Source of the DNA: Bacillota bacterium
GTDB lineage: Bacteria; Bacillota; Clostridia; Lachnospirales; Lachnospiraceae
Length of the DNA stretch: 64,000 bases
Direction: 5' to 3'
Assembly (NCBI GenBank): GCA_023392535.1
Contig: JAEVYY010000014.1
Span: 1 to 64,000, forward strand
Made by a program: the position numbers and the translations under genes. Below are positions 23,894 through 34,386 of the stretch, piece after piece. The stretch's first letter is position 1, and every line of letters starts with the position of its first letter. Below the pieces are notes generated by a model. The model had not been told where the DNA came from. It did not search any database and worked only from the letters and a program-made list of their open reading frames with translations.

Positions 23894-25144
23894 ATGAAAG
23901 TAACCATTATTGATTTGGGTAAACAAAATCAAAATAATTCTGAATTTCTGGACGCTATAAAAAGTTATTACAAAAAAAAGAATAAAGAAATAGATATAGT
24001 CATACATAATTCTACCGAAACAGAGATTAAAAGTTGTATTGGATGCTGGAGTTGTTGGTGGAAGAGCCCAGGAGAATGCGCATTGCAGGATACAGCATAT
24101 GAATTGTATCGTGATTATATAAACAGCGATGAAGTGGTTATTCTTTTTCATACGAAAAATGGTTTTATTGATGGGAAGGGAAAGACATTTTTGGATCGGC
24201 TAATACAACATTACTTACCGTACATCCAATTGAGAAATGGGGAATGTACTCACCTAAAGAGATATCATAAGTATCCTATCCTAAATTTTTATTTTGAAAA
24301 AGAGGGATTAAGTGTTGAGGAAATAAGTATTTTAAAGAATTATCTGGCTCGTACAGCCTACCATTTTCAGAGTCCCTGTAAAGAACTAATATATGAAGAT
24401 AAAAGAGTAGATACTGTTTATCTGAAATATGAGAAGGCCAAAAAGGAAACGCGGTCAGAGGAAGTCTTGGAAAGGGAAACAAGCGGTAAATGGGTAATAT
24501 ATAATGGTTCTCCAAGAGGCAATAACTCGAATAGTATGGTGCTGATCGAAAAAATAATAACTGGAATGAAAGCAAAAGGGATTGAGGAGATAGAAGTTAG
24601 AAATTTGATAACAATAAAAGAACATAAAAATTGGGCTGAGAAATTTTGTTCCGTACAGAACTATTTATTTGTATTTCCGCTCTATGTCCATGCAATGCCA
24701 GGATCCGTCATGAAATTTTTTGAACAGTTAGTACCCGTCAATGATAAAACGGTACATATGGCATTTTTGGTTCAATCTGGTTTTCCGGAGGCCAGTCAAT
24801 CGTATTATTTGAGACCGTATCTGGAAATAATTACCAAAAGACTAGGGGTATCCTTTGACGGAATTATGATAAAGGGTGGTGTGGAAGGTATTCGTATGAG
24901 GCCAGATAAAGCAAATAAAAAACTTTTTTATCAGATGGAGACCGTCGGTAAAACGTATGCCAGCAAAGGAATCATGGATTTGACTTTGAAACAGGAATAT
25001 GAAAAATCCGCATATCTGTCAAAAGGTGCGCAATTCTTATTTACGGTATTGTCATGGACTGGATTAACAAATTTTTATTGGGATTACAATCTCAAGAAAA
25101 ATGGAGCTTATCAGAATCGATTTGCGAAACCATATTTAAAATAG
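23894..25144 (+). CDS. Fused two-domain flavodoxin-fold oxidoreductase with CxxCWxC motif
   Basis: A 416-residue protein. The N-terminal part (1-about 185) carries CIGCWSCWWKSPGECALQD, the counterpart of the separate protein at 9092-9568. The C-terminal part (from about 195) carries the FMN loop IYNGSPRGNNSNS and FVFPLYVHAMPGSVMKFF, the counterpart of the protein at 9565-10218. It therefore joins in one chain what is split into two genes 14 kb away. The motif WTGLTNFYWDYNLKKNGAYQNRFAKPYL at the end is also shared. AGGGAGA precedes the ATG. A nitroreductase follows 17 bases later, pointing to flavin-dependent reduction of small molecules. Confidence 0.75.
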   Translation: MKVTIIDLGKQNQNNSEFLDAIKSYYKKKNKEIDIVIHNSTETEIKSCIGCWSCWWKSPGECALQDTAYELYRDYINSDEVVILFHTKNGFIDGKGKTFLDRLIQHYLPYIQLRNGECTHLKRYHKYPILNFYFEKEGLSVEEISILKNYLARTAYHFQSPCKELIYEDKRVDTVYLKYEKAKKETRSEEVLERETSGKWVIYNGSPRGNNSNSMVLIEKIITGMKAKGIEEIEVRNLITIKEHKNWAEKFCSVQNYLFVFPLYVHAMPGSVMKFFEQLVPVNDKTVHMAFLVQSGFPEASQSYYLRPYLEIITKRLGVSFDGIMIKGGVEGIRMRPDKANKKLFYQMETVGKTYASKGIMDLTLKQEYEKSAYLSKGAQFLFTVLSWTGLTNFYWDYNLKKNGAYQNRFAKPYLK

Positions 25145-25161
25145 AAAATGGAGGTTAAAGT

Positions 25162-25698
25162 ATGAAAGAGATAGAAAATAGAAGAAGTATCAGAAACTAT
25201 CAGAAAAGATTGATTGAAACGGAAAAATTAGAACAGATTTTCCAGAGTGCCAGATTGGCACCGTCAGGAAGCAATACACAACCTTGGAAATTTATCGTAG
25301 TAGAATCTGTTGAAACGAAAGAAAAATTAACAATTGCAGATCATAATCAAAAATGGATGATGACTGCTCCAATATTTATTGTTTGTGTTGCCGATATTAG
25401 ATGTCGAATTTCTGATGATTGCAAGGTCATACTGGATGAGAATAGTCCGGAACCAGAATTGAAACAAATCATTCGGGATACTGCGATAGCAATAGAGCAT
25501 ATTTTGCTGGAAGCAGAGCATTTAGGTCTAGCTACTTGTTGGACAGGCTGGTTCGAACAGAATGAAATAAGACCCATTCTAGGTATTCCAGAAGATAAGT
25601 ATGTGTGTGGCATCATAACTTTGGGTTACGGTGAGGAAACACCCAAAATAAGACCGAGAAAAACAATAGAAGAGATAGTACGTTATGAAAAATGGTAA
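25162..25698 (+). CDS. Nitroreductase-family FMN oxidoreductase
   Basis: A 178-residue nitroreductase-fold protein: RRSIRNYQKRLIETEKLEQIFQSARLAPSGSNTQPWKFIVV at the start supplies the FMN-binding Arg-Ser-Ile-Arg and SGSNTQPW motifs, HLGLATCWTGWF is the central helix region, and ITLGYGEETPKIRPRK ends the fold. It is a short member of the family that works as a homodimer with FMN. GGAGG precedes the start, and it is co-transcribed with the fused flavodoxin-type gene. Confidence 0.9.
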   Translation: MKEIENRRSIRNYQKRLIETEKLEQIFQSARLAPSGSNTQPWKFIVVESVETKEKLTIADHNQKWMMTAPIFIVCVADIRCRISDDCKVILDENSPEPELKQIIRDTAIAIEHILLEAEHLGLATCWTGWFEQNEIRPILGIPEDKYVCGIITLGYGEETPKIRPRKTIEEIVRYEKW

Positions 25699-25742
25699 AT
25701 ATTTTACAAATTTATTAAAATATTTATAATTTTGATAGAAAA

Positions 25743-25774
25743 TGGCACAATATAATGTTGTGCTATTTTTTTTT
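25743..25774 (+). terminator. Intrinsic terminator after the nitroreductase
   Basis: Stem GGCACAA / TTGTGCT (one G-T pair) followed by nine T residues. Confidence 0.8.
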
Positions 25775-25834
25775 ATTATAGCATAAGAAGAATCAACATA
25801 TTTGGAGAATTTCTTAAATAAGGAGGAACTTCGA

Positions 25835-28800
25835 TTGCATAATTTGTTAAAAGAAATTAATTCTTATATAAATTCACCTTTGATACCAATCTTTTTATTA
25901 CTATTTGTTGTTTTTATTTCCATAGTACTGACATTGCTTTTTTACAGATTTGGTCATTGGAGTAAGAAAGTGAACTTCCCGATTTGTTTGTTAACGGATG
26001 GAGATATACCTGGATTGGCAGAATGGGAGAAACAGATGCTTGATCTGGGTGAAATCCATAGTCAGGTCAGAGTAATTGGATTTAATTTTATTCTAAATGA
26101 CTATAATCGTGCTGCTTATAAAAAATTAAATAAAATCAGAAATAGTATCTCTGACCTATCTAGTGATTTTATTTCTCTGATTCCAGCAGCCCGCTGGCTT
26201 TTTGACAATTTTCAGATGATGTATAGAGAAATAAAAAAAGCACGTACTTCTGCTACCAGCTATGCGGAATTACCAGTCTTAAAAGAGAAGGAATACCGTA
26301 ATTTTCCTCGCGTGTATATAATAGCTAAGAAGATGGTAGCTCTTTGCGGGGGACACTTAAATGAAGAGAATATATCTATAATGTTAACTGCCTACCAAAA
26401 GAAGATACCACTCACCGAGAGGGAGATATGGGTTTTACCTGAAATATTGGGATTTTGCATTTTAGAAGAAATCATTGCAATCGCAAATGAGATTCTTCAA
26501 ATGATTGATGTAAAGTTAAAAGCTGAAAAATTTTTAAAAGAAAGATTGAAAGATTATAAGGGTTCTATTGATATATCTGTTTTGTTTTGTGAGATAGCGG
26601 ACAATTTGAAATACAATTTCTCCTTTCATGCTCACGTGATATACCTCTTAAAAAATATGTCATTTGATGAAACATCTATACAAAGATATCTGGATTATCA
26701 TTTTTCTTCCTTAGGGAAGAAAGTGAAAACAACCAGTATTTATTTAGAGGAAGGGAAGCTGGAATCCTATCTTGAAACAACCATACGAACGTTAATTGTA
26801 AGTCTTAGGGATATTAATGAAGTAGATGAAGAAAAATTCTTTGAAGAGAATTCCTATATGGAACAAATTTTACGACAGGATCCTGATGCGGTATATACTA
26901 AGATGGATTCTGAGACAAAAGGTCTATACCGTGATGTAATTGTTAAGATGTCACTTCGTTACCGATTGAAGGAAGAAAAAATAGCAAAGGATTGTCTTGA
27001 ACTAGCAATTCAAGGTAGAGAGGATCTTAATTGCGCTCATCATGTGGGAGCCTATCTTTTGGGAAAAGGATATCCCATCCTAAAGGCAATGACACTTGAT
27101 AAATCGCTGCCGAAAAGTATACCGAAAAAAAGAAATGTAAAAGGTTTCTTTTACTTTCTTACCTTATTTTTTATGGTCATTTTCATGAATATCTTTTTGT
27201 TTTATACATTTTTTAAATTAGGTGATGTATCGGATATCAAGCGAACTGTGATCATGCTGTTGGTATTGATGCCTTTGTTAATTGGTATTTGTATAGAAAT
27301 TACAAATTTTATGTTTACGAGAGGTATTATGGTCAAAAAGATACCTGCACTGAATTATTTAGACCAGATACCGGATGAGGCCAGAACCTATGTAGTCATG
27401 CCAGCCATTGTTTCATCCAAAGAGCAGGCTCTTACTTATATGGACCGACTACAAAAGCATTATCTTGCAAATCGCCAAGATAATCTTTATTTTGCACTAT
27501 TACTGGATTTTGAGGATTCGTCAGAGCAGATTTTGACAAAGGACAAGGTGATTGAAGAGGCACTTGTCGATCGAATGAGAGAACTAAATGATATATATCC
27601 CTCGGAACAACAACGCTTTTCTTTATTTTTTCGATGTCGTAAATGGAACGAAGCGGAAAATTGTTATATGGGATGGGAACGCAAGAGAGGAAAATTGGAG
27701 GAGTTTAATACCCTATTAAGTGGTTCGGATAAAGAAAATACTACGTTTACTGCAATTTATTGTGAAGAAGAACGGTTAACTACTTTTCGATATGTAATTA
27801 CTTTGGATGCAGATACAAATCTCATACGTGACAATGCAGCGAAACTTGTTGGATTGATAGACCATCCGTTGAATAAGCCGATATTAGATCTTACAAATCA
27901 AAAGGTGATAGAGGGTTATGTTGTGATTCAGCCTTCTGTAAGAAATCATATTGTAGATAAGAATGGCAGCAAATTCACAAAAATATTTGGGGGAGAATCT
28001 GGCCTTGCCAATTACGGAACTGCAATATCTGATATTTATCAGGATATTTTTAACGAAGGTATTTATATTGGAAAAGGTATCTATAATATTGAGGCGCTTC
28101 ACAAGGTTCTGCATAATAAAATACCGGAGAATCGAATACTCAGTCACGATCTTTTCGAAAGTTGCTATGCCCGGACTGCATTTTCGGGTACAGCAAAGGT
28201 CATGGATAATTTCCCCAACAGTGTTTTATCTTTTACAAAAAGAGAACATCGGTGGATGCGAGGAGACTGGCAACTTCTTCCCTGGCTATTCATGAAAAAG
28301 ACTCTGGATGGCAGAAGTTTATGCAAATTATCAAAATGGAAAATATTTGATAATTTAAGAAGGAGTTTGGTTCCTCTTAGCAAAACATTATTTCTGTTGT
28401 TAAACCTTGCCTGGATACCAAAAGCATATTATCTTTTCATCCCTTTCCTATTTTTTAATGATATTTTTAGTTTGGTCATTTTATTGATTACAGTACTGGT
28501 GCAAAGGTTGGTTCGACCTAATCTCATTCTTGTCTACCAAGATTTTCTAGAAGAGATTGTCACGTTGCTAAAAAGGGCATTTCTGGAGTTTACAATCACT
28601 CCCTACCGAGCTTTTATTGCTTTGGATGCGATTATCAGAACTCTGTACCGTTTGTTCATAAGCAAAAAGAACCTGCTTTGTTGGAATACGGCTGAATCCG
28701 TAGATGCTTCTATTGTAAATACGCAAAAAGGATACTTTATATCAATGTGGAGTTCCTTAATTCCAGTAGCTATTTTAATTGCTAATTTATGGATCGGATA

Positions 28801-31800
28801 TCTGCCGACAGGAGGAATCGTACTTGCCATAGTCGTCATAGGCGACTGGAGTCTTGCTTTTGAGATTGCATATAGAATCAGTCAACCGGAAAAGAAGGTT
28901 CATCAAAGAGATAAAACACAGGATAGTGAACTGCTTTTAGATACTGCGCGTAGAACATGGCAGTTCTTTAAAGAACTTTCAACGAAGGAGAATAATTGGC
29001 TCTGTCCGGATAATTACCAGATTTCTAGTGTTGAAAAAATAAGTGACAAGACATCACCCACTAATATCGGCCTTCAATTTTTAGCAATACTTTCTGCCAG
29101 AGATTTTGGTTTTGAAACACTAAGTGCTACGGTGGAAGCGGTAGAGAATTTAATGAAAACAGTACAAAAGATGGCTAAGTGGAAAGGACATCTTTATAAT
29201 TGGTACCATATCAAAACATTGGAGATATTAGATCCTGCTTATATTTCAACAGTAGATAGCGGAAATTTTATGGGTCACCTGATAGCACTTAAGAATGGTC
29301 TTTTGGAACAGATTGATAAACCAGTCTATTCGGTTCAATTTATAGCGGAACTTAGGATTGCGATAGCAAAAAGCAATGAAGAAATTCAGCTTAGAACAGG
29401 CAAACATGTAGGAAATGGTCTGAGAAATGAATATCAAACGGTATGCGAAATCATAGAGGATATTGCAGATATCTGGGAGAATCTGAATGATAGAAGATTA
29501 AAGCCATCAAAAGATTATCGTAGCACCAAGCAGTTATTGAATTTAGTCGATACGATCGTAGACGAGGTTTCTTTATTAAGTCTAAAAGAACAAAAGATCG
29601 CAACGTATCCTACGCTTAGGCAAATTGCAGAAAATGGTAACGAAGCTGCAGATGCTATCATTATGCGAATTAAGAGGATATGTAAAAAGATAGATGGCAT
29701 GTTGCAAAATGTAGATTTTCGTGCTCTGTTTAACGAAAAAAGAATGTTGTTCCATATTGGTTATCATGTGCCCTCCCATATGTTAGATGATGGCTGTTAT
29801 GACCTTATGGCATCAGAATCCGCACTCACAAGTCTTCTTGCAATAGCCATGGGTCAAGTACCTTTAAAACATTGGTACAAGTTAGGAAGACCACTAACTA
29901 TCGTCGAGGGGATTCCGTGTTTTGTTTCTTGGAGTGGAACTATGTTTGAATATTTGATGCCAAATCTTGTCTTAAAAGAATATGTTGGCTCTGTCTATGC
30001 GCAAACCTCCAGAGCAGCGGTACTCCAGCATATAAAATATGCGAAAGAATCCAATATTCCATGGGGTATTTCGGAATCTCAATATTATCGCTTTGATTTG
30101 AACTCGAATTATCAATACAAAGCGTTCGGAGTACCCAAAATAAGACTGCAACCAGTTCGTAAGAACTCACTCGTGGTGGCTCCCTATGCGACGATACTAG
30201 CATTGGATATAGCAGAAGGTGAATGCTTTGAAAATCTTCTGAAATTAAAGGAATTAGGTGGTTTTGGTGAATATGGATTCTATGAATCCATTGACTTTAA
30301 TGTACCAAATGCTGTCGATATGACACCATATTGTATTGTAAAATCTTATATGGCTCATCATCAGGGCATGAATCTTGCGGCGATTAATAATTACTTGAAT
30401 GAAGGTATTTTACGAGAAAGATTCCATGCGGAGATTATGATAAAGGCCTCAGAAGTCCTGTTGGAAGAAAAGCGCCAATCTTATTTGATCTCTATTGCCA
30501 GACAAGGATATACCATAAGAATTGGAAAATCCCTTTTTAAAGAAGAAGGTTATACGAATCGGTATGTAAATAAGACGGGCATAAATCCACCCGTTGTAAA
30601 TTACTTGTCAAATGGGAAATATTCGTTGTTGATAACATCGGATGGAGATGGTTTCAGCCAATATGAGAATCGCTTGCTTTACCGGTGGAGAGCAGATATT
30701 CATGCAAATACTGGTAATTATATTTATATCAAAGATATCAAACAAGATAAATTTTGGAGCGCTGCCTATCATCCGACGAAAAAGGATCCGGATGAATACG
30801 AAGTTATTTTCTGTCCACATCAGACGGAGTTTAAGCGAAGAGATGGTGACATCTCGTCACATATGATAGTCAGTGTGGATGCAGATCGCAATTTTGAGAT
30901 ACGAAAGCTTACCTTGCGTAACCATGGAAATGAAGAAACGCAGTTAGAAATAACAAGCTATTTGGAGATTGTGGATGACACACATCAAGCGGAATTAAGC
31001 CATCCTGCGTTCAATAAACTTTTTCTGGAAAGTGAGTATCTTAAGGAGCAGGATATCTTTCTTGCAAAGAGAAGACGGAAAACGGACGATGACCATTCAT
31101 ATATAATGCATATGGCAAGAACCGGAACAAAATTATGTAAAAAGATCGAATATGAAAACGATAGAAAACGGTTCATAGGAAGAAACAATTCACTTGAAAA
31201 TCCGGATTCTGTAGTGAACAGTATTGCTTTCTTTAATAATTCTGGGTTCTGTAATGATCCAATCATGTCTCTGCGGACACAATTTTGTATAAAGCCAGGA
31301 GATACTGCTTGTATTTCATTTATAACTGGAGTGTGCAGTAGTAAAGAGGAGGCAATAAAAATTGCCGAAGAATCAAAAATAAGTTATCGAATCGATGATA
31401 TGTTGGAAAAATTCAGACTTCAAACAAATTTGGAACTGAAGTATCTTGAAGTTAACGCGATGCAACTAAATGCATTTCAGGAATTGATGAGTCCTATTTT
31501 TTATCCAACGAGAATTTATCGGGGGCCGGTAGAAAATATAAGAAGAAATTTTAAGAATCAAAGCTTCTTATGGAAATTTGGTGTTTCAGGAGATAATCCG
31601 ATTCTTCTTTTAATGGTACGCTCCATAGAGGAGGAAAGAATCGTAAGGGATGTATTGAGAGCTTATGAATATTTGAAAATTAATCGTGTGACAGTAGATC
31701 TGATCATACTCATTGATTCCAAACATGGTTATCTTCAAGAAGTAGATGAATTCATTAATGATCTGACAGCTTCTCTTAGAATCTATGACTTTGGTAGCGG

Positions 31801-31924
31801 AAAGCCAAGTTTTTTTACACTTCATACGTATGAGATGATACCTGCCGAGATCGATTTACTTTACACTGCTGCAACAGTCGTATTTTCTGATAAAACAGGA
31901 ATATATAATGAAAAACAAGTATAA
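25835..31924 (+). CDS. Cyclic beta-1,2-glucan synthase, glycosyltransferase part (GT84)
   Basis: A 2029-residue, NdvB-like membrane protein. Order: helix near residues 20-40; cytosolic region; helices near 435-490; GT84 glycosyltransferase core with DADTN (about residue 657) and the product-binding REHRWMRGDW (about residue 803); further helices to about 1030; a glycoamylase-like domain (STVDSGNFMGHL, GVSGDN-type loops, MAHHQGMNL); then the N-terminal part of the GH94-like region. It polymerises UDP-glucose into beta-1,2-glucan and begins cyclisation. TTG at 25835 with AGGAGG at 25821-25826 is chosen over the earlier TTG at 25802, which would put that site inside the gene. In most organisms this chain continues directly into the GH94 domain encoded by the next gene. 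Confidence 0.88.
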   Translation: MHNLLKEINSYINSPLIPIFLLLFVVFISIVLTLLFYRFGHWSKKVNFPICLLTDGDIPGLAEWEKQMLDLGEIHSQVRVIGFNFILNDYNRAAYKKLNKIRNSISDLSSDFISLIPAARWLFDNFQMMYREIKKARTSATSYAELPVLKEKEYRNFPRVYIIAKKMVALCGGHLNEENISIMLTAYQKKIPLTEREIWVLPEILGFCILEEIIAIANEILQMIDVKLKAEKFLKERLKDYKGSIDISVLFCEIADNLKYNFSFHAHVIYLLKNMSFDETSIQRYLDYHFSSLGKKVKTTSIYLEEGKLESYLETTIRTLIVSLRDINEVDEEKFFEENSYMEQILRQDPDAVYTKMDSETKGLYRDVIVKMSLRYRLKEEKIAKDCLELAIQGREDLNCAHHVGAYLLGKGYPILKAMTLDKSLPKSIPKKRNVKGFFYFLTLFFMVIFMNIFLFYTFFKLGDVSDIKRTVIMLLVLMPLLIGICIEITNFMFTRGIMVKKIPALNYLDQIPDEARTYVVMPAIVSSKEQALTYMDRLQKHYLANRQDNLYFALLLDFEDSSEQILTKDKVIEEALVDRMRELNDIYPSEQQRFSLFFRCRKWNEAENCYMGWERKRGKLEEFNTLLSGSDKENTTFTAIYCEEERLTTFRYVITLDADTNLIRDNAAKLVGLIDHPLNKPILDLTNQKVIEGYVVIQPSVRNHIVDKNGSKFTKIFGGESGLANYGTAISDIYQDIFNEGIYIGKGIYNIEALHKVLHNKIPENRILSHDLFESCYARTAFSGTAKVMDNFPNSVLSFTKREHRWMRGDWQLLPWLFMKKTLDGRSLCKLSKWKIFDNLRRSLVPLSKTLFLLLNLAWIPKAYYLFIPFLFFNDIFSLVILLITVLVQRLVRPNLILVYQDFLEEIVTLLKRAFLEFTITPYRAFIALDAIIRTLYRLFISKKNLLCWNTAESVDASIVNTQKGYFISMWSSLIPVAILIANLWIGYLPTGGIVLAIVVIGDWSLAFEIAYRISQPEKKVHQRDKTQDSELLLDTARRTWQFFKELSTKENNWLCPDNYQISSVEKISDKTSPTNIGLQFLAILSARDFGFETLSATVEAVENLMKTVQKMAKWKGHLYNWYHIKTLEILDPAYISTVDSGNFMGHLIALKNGLLEQIDKPVYSVQFIAELRIAIAKSNEEIQLRTGKHVGNGLRNEYQTVCEIIEDIADIWENLNDRRLKPSKDYRSTKQLLNLVDTIVDEVSLLSLKEQKIATYPTLRQIAENGNEAADAIIMRIKRICKKIDGMLQNVDFRALFNEKRMLFHIGYHVPSHMLDDGCYDLMASESALTSLLAIAMGQVPLKHWYKLGRPLTIVEGIPCFVSWSGTMFEYLMPNLVLKEYVGSVYAQTSRAAVLQHIKYAKESNIPWGISESQYYRFDLNSNYQYKAFGVPKIRLQPVRKNSLVVAPYATILALDIAEGECFENLLKLKELGGFGEYGFYESIDFNVPNAVDMTPYCIVKSYMAHHQGMNLAAINNYLNEGILRERFHAEIMIKASEVLLEEKRQSYLISIARQGYTIRIGKSLFKEEGYTNRYVNKTGINPPVVNYLSNGKYSLLITSDGDGFSQYENRLLYRWRADIHANTGNYIYIKDIKQDKFWSAAYHPTKKDPDEYEVIFCPHQTEFKRRDGDISSHMIVSVDADRNFEIRKLTLRNHGNEETQLEITSYLEIVDDTHQAELSHPAFNKLFLESEYLKEQDIFLAKRRRKTDDDHSYIMHMARTGTKLCKKIEYENDRKRFIGRNNSLENPDSVVNSIAFFNNSGFCNDPIMSLRTQFCIKPGDTACISFITGVCSSKEEAIKIAEESKISYRIDDMLEKFRLQTNLELKYLEVNAMQLNAFQELMSPIFYPTRIYRGPVENIRRNFKNQSFLWKFGVSGDNPILLLMVRSIEEERIVRDVLRAYEYLKINRVTVDLIILIDSKHGYLQEVDEFINDLTASLRIYDFGSGKPSFFTLHTYEMIPAEIDLLYTAATVVFSDKTGIYNEKQV

Positions 31925-31964
31925 GTCAAACAAGTTTTAAGGAAAAAGTAAGGAGGATGAGGCC

Positions 31965-34352
31965 TTGGATGAATTTTTTAATGGATTTGGTGCTTTTGTC
32001 CAGGAAGGGAAAGAATATGAAATTCTTCTGGATGGGAATAACAGACCACCTGCCCCATGGATTAACGTTGTTTCGAACAAAAATTTTGGATTTCAAATTT
32101 CGGAATCTGGTGCTGGTTTTACTTGGAATATCAATAGCAGAGAAAATAAAATTACACCTTGGACCAATGATCCGGTAAGTGATGATGCGACAGAAGCAAT
32201 CTACATTATGGATGAAATCACAGGGGAAGTAATGACTCCGATGTCCATGGGGAGGAACGATCGAGGAACCTACAAAGTAAGGCATGGCTTTGGATATAGC
32301 CTGTTCCTGCATGAAGAGTCCCTTATTGGTCAGGAACTTACTGTTTTCACGCCACTGGATGAATCCTTAAAACTTTGGAATCTTAAGCTTACGAACCAAT
32401 CAAACAGAGTAAAATATGTAAGTCTGACCTATTATGTGGAATGGGTTCTTGGGACAAACAGGGAGCAGACCAATCCTTATATTTTGACATCTTATGATAA
32501 TGAACATGAATATCTTTATGCAAAAAATCTCTATACCATGACATTTCAGAATTATTATTCCTATTTGTTCACCAGTGAAATGATTGTTGGATACACGGGT
32601 GACAGGCAGGAATTTCTGGGGAATAAGGGTAATATTCGACAGGCAAGAGGCGCAGAAAGCAAACTCTCCTGCAATACAGGAGTATGTTTTGATGCTTGCG
32701 GAGCAATTCAGGTATCTATTGCTATTCAACCGGGAGAAAGTAAAACGGTGTTATTTGGTCTCGGGCAGAGTAACGATTTTAATGAAATATGCAAAATCAG
32801 AGATAAGTATAGAGACATTACACAAGTAGAAAAAGAACTTCAAAGAGTAAAAAATTACTGGGATAAGTTATTAGGGACAGTAAAGGTAAAGACCAATGAT
32901 AAAGCCATCGATTTTTTGGTGAATGGATGGCTTCTCTATCAGACAGTGTCTTGCCGTATTCAAGCAAGAGCAGGATTTTATCAGTGTGGAGGGGCCTACG
33001 GATATAGAGATCAACTTCAAGATACACTTTCCCTTCTATTGACAGATCCCTCTATTTTACGCAGACAGATTTTGATTGCTTGTGGCAGACAATTTGAAGA
33101 AGGAGATGTTCAGCATTGGTGGCATCCACCCATGGGAATTGGAGTTAGAACCAGGATAACGGATGATCTGTTATGGTTACCTTATTGTACGGCGGCCTAC
33201 GTCCGCAGTACTGGTGATGATTCTATTTTAAAAGAGCAAGTGCCGTATATCAAAGGTCCTCTGCTTCAGGAAGATCAGCATGACATCATGTTCACACCTG
33301 AAGTTTCGGAACTTTCCGCTAGTGTTTATGAGCATTGTAAGAAAACAATAGAAAGAACTTTTTTGGGGGAACATGGACTTCCTTTAATGGGAGGAGGAGA
33401 TTGGAATGACGGTATGAATGAGGTCGGAATTGAAGGAAAGGGAGAAAGTGTCTGGTTGGCATGGTTCTTTTCTACGGTATTAAATCACTTTATTCCCTTG
33501 TGCATTAAGGAGGATGACGAGACTTATGCGCAGGAATTAGAACGGAAACGAAAAAATCTGCTTCATAGTATAGAAGAACATGCTTGGGATGGAGAGTGGT
33601 ATCTTAGAGCTTTTTATGATGATGGAACTAAGTTAGGCTCTAAAGAAAATGATGAGTGTAAGATAGATTCCATTAGTCAGTCATGGAGTGTGATATCACA
33701 TGGAGCGGATAGTGAACGGGCCAGATCTGCGATGCAGTCGGCTTGGCGTTATCTGGTTAGAGAGGAGGATGCGCTATCCTTGCTATTAGCACCTCCTTTT
33801 AATAAAACAAATAAAAATCCAGGTTATATTAAAAACTATATTCCTGGGATCAGGGAAAATGGAGGGCAATATACCCATGCAGCAGTCTGGCTTGCAATTG
33901 CTGCAACGATCTTGCGCGAGTATGACATGGCTCAGTCATTATTTCATATATTAAATCCGATTCATATCACGCAGAATAAGAAAGATGCACTTCGCTATGA
34001 GAAAGAGCCCTATGTTATGACAGCCGATATCTCTTTAAGTCCACCCTATACAGGAAGAGGTGGCTGGAGTTGGTATACTGGTTCCGCAGGCTGGATGTAT
34101 CAGGGACTGGTGTGTTGGTTTCTTGGCATTCGGAAAGAGGGAAATGAATTGGTTATTGATCCTGCCACACCAGCTGGTTTCGGCGATTTTTTGGTAGAAT
34201 ATAAATATGGCAGCTCCGTTTACGAAATTAAAGTAGTAAGCAGAAGTAAGGGAAGTTTGACAACGGAAAAAGTCCTTGTGGACGATAAGGAGATTCAGGG
34301 AAACAGAATATGGTTGTCGGATGACGGAGAAAAGCACCAGATCATTGTATAG
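31965..34352 (+). CDS. Cyclic beta-1,2-glucan synthase, GH94 part encoded separately
   Basis: A 795-residue protein that begins at the normal inter-domain linker (LDEFFNGFGAFVQEGKEY), followed by a beta-sandwich (NFGFQISESGAGFTWNINSREN) and an (alpha/alpha)6 barrel. It ends with the C-terminal GH94 segment YTGRGGWSWYTGSAGWMYQGLV. GGGDWNDGMNEVG (residues 476-488) contains the GDWND motif with the general-acid Asp. In known synthases this phosphorylase-like domain trims the linear glucan and so sets ring size. It starts at TTG with its own AGGAGG (31951-31956), 40 bases after the first gene ends and in a different frame. The split is therefore real translation of two chains, not a simple frameshift. 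Confidence 0.88.
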   Translation: MDEFFNGFGAFVQEGKEYEILLDGNNRPPAPWINVVSNKNFGFQISESGAGFTWNINSRENKITPWTNDPVSDDATEAIYIMDEITGEVMTPMSMGRNDRGTYKVRHGFGYSLFLHEESLIGQELTVFTPLDESLKLWNLKLTNQSNRVKYVSLTYYVEWVLGTNREQTNPYILTSYDNEHEYLYAKNLYTMTFQNYYSYLFTSEMIVGYTGDRQEFLGNKGNIRQARGAESKLSCNTGVCFDACGAIQVSIAIQPGESKTVLFGLGQSNDFNEICKIRDKYRDITQVEKELQRVKNYWDKLLGTVKVKTNDKAIDFLVNGWLLYQTVSCRIQARAGFYQCGGAYGYRDQLQDTLSLLLTDPSILRRQILIACGRQFEEGDVQHWWHPPMGIGVRTRITDDLLWLPYCTAAYVRSTGDDSILKEQVPYIKGPLLQEDQHDIMFTPEVSELSASVYEHCKKTIERTFLGEHGLPLMGGGDWNDGMNEVGIEGKGESVWLAWFFSTVLNHFIPLCIKEDDETYAQELERKRKNLLHSIEEHAWDGEWYLRAFYDDGTKLGSKENDECKIDSISQSWSVISHGADSERARSAMQSAWRYLVREEDALSLLLAPPFNKTNKNPGYIKNYIPGIRENGGQYTHAAVWLAIAATILREYDMAQSLFHILNPIHITQNKKDALRYEKEPYVMTADISLSPPYTGRGGWSWYTGSAGWMYQGLVCWFLGIRKEGNELVIDPATPAGFGDFLVEYKYGSSVYEIKVVSRSKGSLTTEKVLVDDKEIQGNRIWLSDDGEKHQIIV

Positions 34353-34386
34353 TCTCGGTCTGTAATAATTAATAGTTGGAGGCAGA

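Noticed and set aside
31925..31964. Frameshift or sequencing error joining the two glucan synthase genes
   Set aside because: Each gene has a clear stop or start, and the second has a strong AGGAGG at correct spacing, so separate translation explains the data better.
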